A stretch of DNA of 64,000 bases from Vanilla planifolia (lineage: Eukaryota; Streptophyta; Magnoliopsida; Asparagales; Orchidaceae). Both the position numbers and the translations under genes were made by a program. The notes below the pieces were generated by a model. That model had not been told where the DNA came from and did no database searches. It saw nothing but the letters and a program-made list of their open reading frames with translations. The DNA lies in assembly GCA_023846275.1 (NCBI GenBank), contig JAIUJO010000291.1, forward strand, positions 531,001-595,000. Reading direction: 5' to 3'. Shown piece by piece: positions 59,835 through 64,000 of this stretch (position 1 is its first letter; each line of letters opens with the position of its first letter).

Positions 59835-62800
59835 CACACAAACACCAACATACTCATGCCTCCACACACATGCACACACACATGTACACACAAAAACACA
59901 TATAAATGCATGCACAAATGACAAGCACATAAACAGCCACACATGTACAAACTTGCAAGAGCATAACCACATACCCCCATGCACACACATAAGCACATCA
60001 ACACCACACACATAAAAGAATGCACATGCACATGCACATACAAGCACACATACAAGCAAATGCAAGCATATAGATATGCATACGAGCACACACATCCACA
60101 CACACACACACACATGCACATGAACTTTTATGTGCACACATGTATACACACATGTGCATGCACATGCAAAAGTACACACACAAGAATGCTTACACATAAA
60201 CAAACTCACATAAGCACCGATGAATGCACCTACATACAAAAGTACATGCACATACATGCATACACCCACACGTACATGCATACACACACACATGCATGCA
60301 CATGCACACAAACACATGCACACATACATGAACACAAACATACACCCACACATGCACACATGAATACATGCACACACACATGCACTCATGAGCATAGAAA
60401 CTCACATTTATGTGCACATACATGGAGATACACACACATACACACACATACATATTACACATACTCACAAACACACATACATGCATACACATATGCACAC
60501 AGACAAGGAAACATATGCACATGCACACGTACACTTCTATACATGCACTAACACACTCAAAGGTGTATACATATGCACACAATAATGTGCACACACATGC
60601 ACACACACACAAGCACACACATATAAACACAAATGTGCACACATGCTCAAACACAATCACGTACATGCATATGCACACATGAACACACACATGTACATGA
60701 ACCCATACACATACACATAAACATGTATGCACAAATGCATATTCATAGCAACACACACATTCACAAAACCACACACACATGCATCAACACACTCTCACAC
60801 ATAAAGGAGCACACACAAACCCACACATGTACACAAATGCAAAAACATGCACAAACATAGTCACGCACATGCGCACACACACAAACATATGCACACACAC
60901 GTGCAAACACATAAGTACACACACACACACATGTGCGCACACACACACGTACACTCACATACACAAACATAGAAGCACACACACTAGCATGCAGGCATGC
61001 ACAAACATATGCATAATCAAATACATGCACATGCACACATGCACACAAGCATACACACACTCACACATACACGAATGTACTCACACATACATACCCTCAT
61101 GCATGCATACAGACACACAAACACTCACATAAGTGAATACATGCAAACACACATACACACACACATATGTCTACAAACACACACAAATGCATGCAATCAT
61201 ATGCACACACGAACACACACACACACACATACAAACCCACAAACATACCCTAGACACACGCTTGTGCATACGAACACACACGCACATGCACATGCACACA
61301 CACAAAAACCCACACATGCATACCTGCAAATGTATGTAGACACACGTATACATGTGCAGACATGCACATGCATAACCACACACTTATGCAGACACGCACA
61401 CATAAGCACTCCCACACAAAAACATACACACATACAAAGCAACACGTAGGAACATAGATGCACTCACACATGCACACGTGCAAGAGAACATGCACACTCA
61501 AACATGCATACATACATGAATGTGCACTCACACATACATGCACACATAGCCACACAACTAACAAAATTCATACACATACACACATAACACACAAACACAC
61601 GCACACATGTTCACACATGCACATAAATTCATACATGCATCCACGCATGCACAAACACACGCATGCACATGGACAACTATACTACACGCACACATGCATC
61701 ATGATACACAAAACATAAGCACACATAGTACACACACAGACAAACACACGGCCCATGCATGCACACATACATATATACACACAAACAAATGCACACACAT
61801 ATACACACACATTACGAAACACACACAATCATACATGCATATGTTCACACACGACGAAATGCACACAATCGTACACACATGCACATGCACATGGACACAC
61901 ACACACTACCTAATCAAATAGACATGTATGAAAACTCATGCTTGCACCCACAAATGTATTGATCCACATAGATACACACTTAAGAAAACATGTGCACAAA
62001 CATACACACACTCATATAACCATATACATAGATGCATACACATATACACATGCACACACAAGCACTTGCACAAACAAGCACACTCATGCACATTCATAGG
62101 CATAGGCACACACACACAAACATAGGTTCATAAACATGCACATACACAAATTGAAATGCACATAAATGTATGCACAAAAATACATGCACACTCACACATG
62201 AAAACATGCAAATACACACACACACACAAGTGCATACACATACACATGCACAAGCATGTACAAACACACATGCATGCATAGACACACCCACACATACACA
62301 TGTACACAGATACATATGCACATGCACATATACAGACACACATGCACACATTCACACAAAGACACATGCTTAAACACACACATATACACATGCACAAGTG
62401 CATGTATACGTGCAAAAAATGCACAAGAACACATGTGCATGCTTACACACAAATAAAAACACATTCACACACACACACACATACACAAACATATGCACAC
62501 ATAGATGCATCCGCACACATGATGCATCCACACACACACATACACAAACATGCTAGGATTCATATGCAAACAAGCACACACACATAGATACACATAGCTG
62601 CACATACACAAATATCAAAACACATTCATCCTTGCATACATACACGCACACACATATGCACACATGCACTCAGACATGTGCACACATGCACATACAAATG
62701 CACACACATACATGTACACACATGGATATGCACATGCAAGCACGCCTACGCAAATTCTTATAGGAAAATAGATGCACATACATGCATGTGTGCACACGTG

Positions 62801-63034
62801 CACACATACACATGTACACACATGCACACCCATAAGTACATAGACATGCATATAAGCATGCACACATACACACACACACATGCATGCATATGGTCACAAA
62901 GATGGCCATGCATACAGATGCAAAAATGCTCACATAGCACACACGCACATGCACATACTTGCAAACCCACTTATTCACAAATAGACACATACATGCATTA
63001 AAAGATACACACCCACCCACCCACACTCACACGT

Positions 63035-63560
63035 GTGTCTATACATATGCATGCATGCATGTACACATGGAAGCATGTACTCAAACATGCTCAAAAGAAT
63101 GTATAATAACACATGCCCACACAGACCCACACAAACAAATGTACATGCACTCACAAACATACACCAATGTGCACACATACACATGCACATGCATGTCAAT
63201 GCACAAAACAATAAAAGTAAATTCACAAGCATGTACACACACATGCATGCTAATACATACATGCACACATCTACAAATATGCATACTCATACACAAATGC
63301 ACTTGCACATGCATAGACACAAACAAACACACACATGTATGCACAACTGCATACACACATGCACGTATATGCAATCACTTATGCACACACTTGCACATTC
63401 ACATAAATCCGAACACACACACAGATGCACACTTATGCACAAAACACATATGCACACGCACACATATATCAAGTACAAACATGCACAAACACACATGCAT
63501 GCAAAAGTACAAACACATGCACACACATACATTAACACAATCACATATACATACACACAA
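63035..63560 (+). repeat. Three-copy satellite module, copy 3
   Basis: GTACACATGGAAGCATGTAC (about 63060), AATGCACAAAACAATAAAAG (about 63199), CTACAAATATGCATACTCAT (about 63271) and AAGTACAAACACATGCACAC (about 63505) match 44169, 44403, 44463 and 44700. The offset is a steady 18.8-18.9 kb. Collinearity over more than 400 bp makes chance similarity unlikely even in low-complexity DNA. Confidence 0.75.
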
Positions 63561-64000
63561 ACTTGCACACACCCATGCATGCACACACATTTTCAAACAT
63601 ATAGACACACACAAACATGCATGCATCGATGCATACACATGTCCACATACACATATAAACATGAACATTCACACAAGCACATAGATATGCAAGTGCACCA
63701 AAACACATGCACAGCCACACATATGTGCACACAGGCTAGTAGCACACCTTCTCACAAGAAAACTCATAAACATGGTCAGACACATGCACACATAATCACT
63801 GAAGCACATGCACACACAAACACTTGCACACATGTACAACTATGCACATATAGGCACACACAAACATAGAAATATGTATACAATCATGCACACATAGACA
63901 CATGCACAAAACACACACAAACACATGTGCATGCACTCACGCACACACACATGCACACATATGTACAAATGCATAAAAATGCACACACAAATGCATACAC

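Larger units (their letters stand above)
58711..64000. repeat. CA-rich degenerate megasatellite, block H
   Basis: The same CA satellite continues to the right edge of the window, again with C+A on the plus strand and no gene seen. It begins immediately after the truncated gag N-terminus with GTGCACACACATACAC. Local items are an 18-bp duplication at about 59797-59834 (CTTGCATTAA units) and the third copy of the 44.2-kb module near 63.1 kb. Confidence 0.93.

Overview
The window looks like heterochromatic DNA from the nuclear genome of a flowering plant. I see no intact host gene, rRNA or tRNA. The plant assignment rests on a decayed Ty1/Copia retrotransposon with the gag-pol residues, and on LTR/polypurine-tract remains with the layout, of the SIRE/Maximus lineage. 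The species cannot be read from the sequence.

Layout. (A) 1-30095 is a very long, degenerate CA-rich satellite. It is built from AC, AT and GC dinucleotide steps (ACAC, ACATGC, ATAC, occasional ACGC) with scattered AA breaks. (B) 30096-31234 holds a polypurine tract and an LTR-like sequence of about 1.1 kb. (C) 31235-36600 is a mosaic of purine-rich GA/GAGA islands and very AT-rich stretches; a GA-to-AT module of about 1.4 kb occurs twice in it. (D) 36601-37767 is CA satellite with two pure (AT)n tracts. (E) 37768-38096 is a second polypurine tract plus the first ~235 bp of the same LTR. (F) 38097-54824 is CA satellite. (G) 54825-58710 is a decayed Copia gag-pol remnant on the minus strand, in the order gag, protease, integrase, reverse transcriptase, RNase H, missing both LTRs. 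(H) 58711-64000 is CA satellite to the end.

The roughly 53 kb of satellite always has its C+A strand on the plus strand, whichever way the retroelement pieces point. Perfect microsatellite runs are short (about 39 bp is the longest seen), so this is an old diverged satellite and not a fresh microsatellite. It has higher-order structure. A 2-kb segment near the left end (about 140-2405) recurs collinearly at about 28140-30075. A module at about 44.2 kb recurs at 49.6 and 63.1 kb. There are also local tandem duplications.

Many long open frames exist in the CA blocks only because CA/TG-rich DNA rarely forms stop codons. They encode His/Thr-rich (plus) or Cys/Val/Met-rich (minus) low-complexity strings and are not annotated as genes. 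The most interesting points are the size and strand purity of the satellite, its junction with retrotransposon polypurine tracts, its expected one-strand CHH methylation, and its dense CATGCA (RY-type) and GAGA motifs. No cooperating gene system is present.
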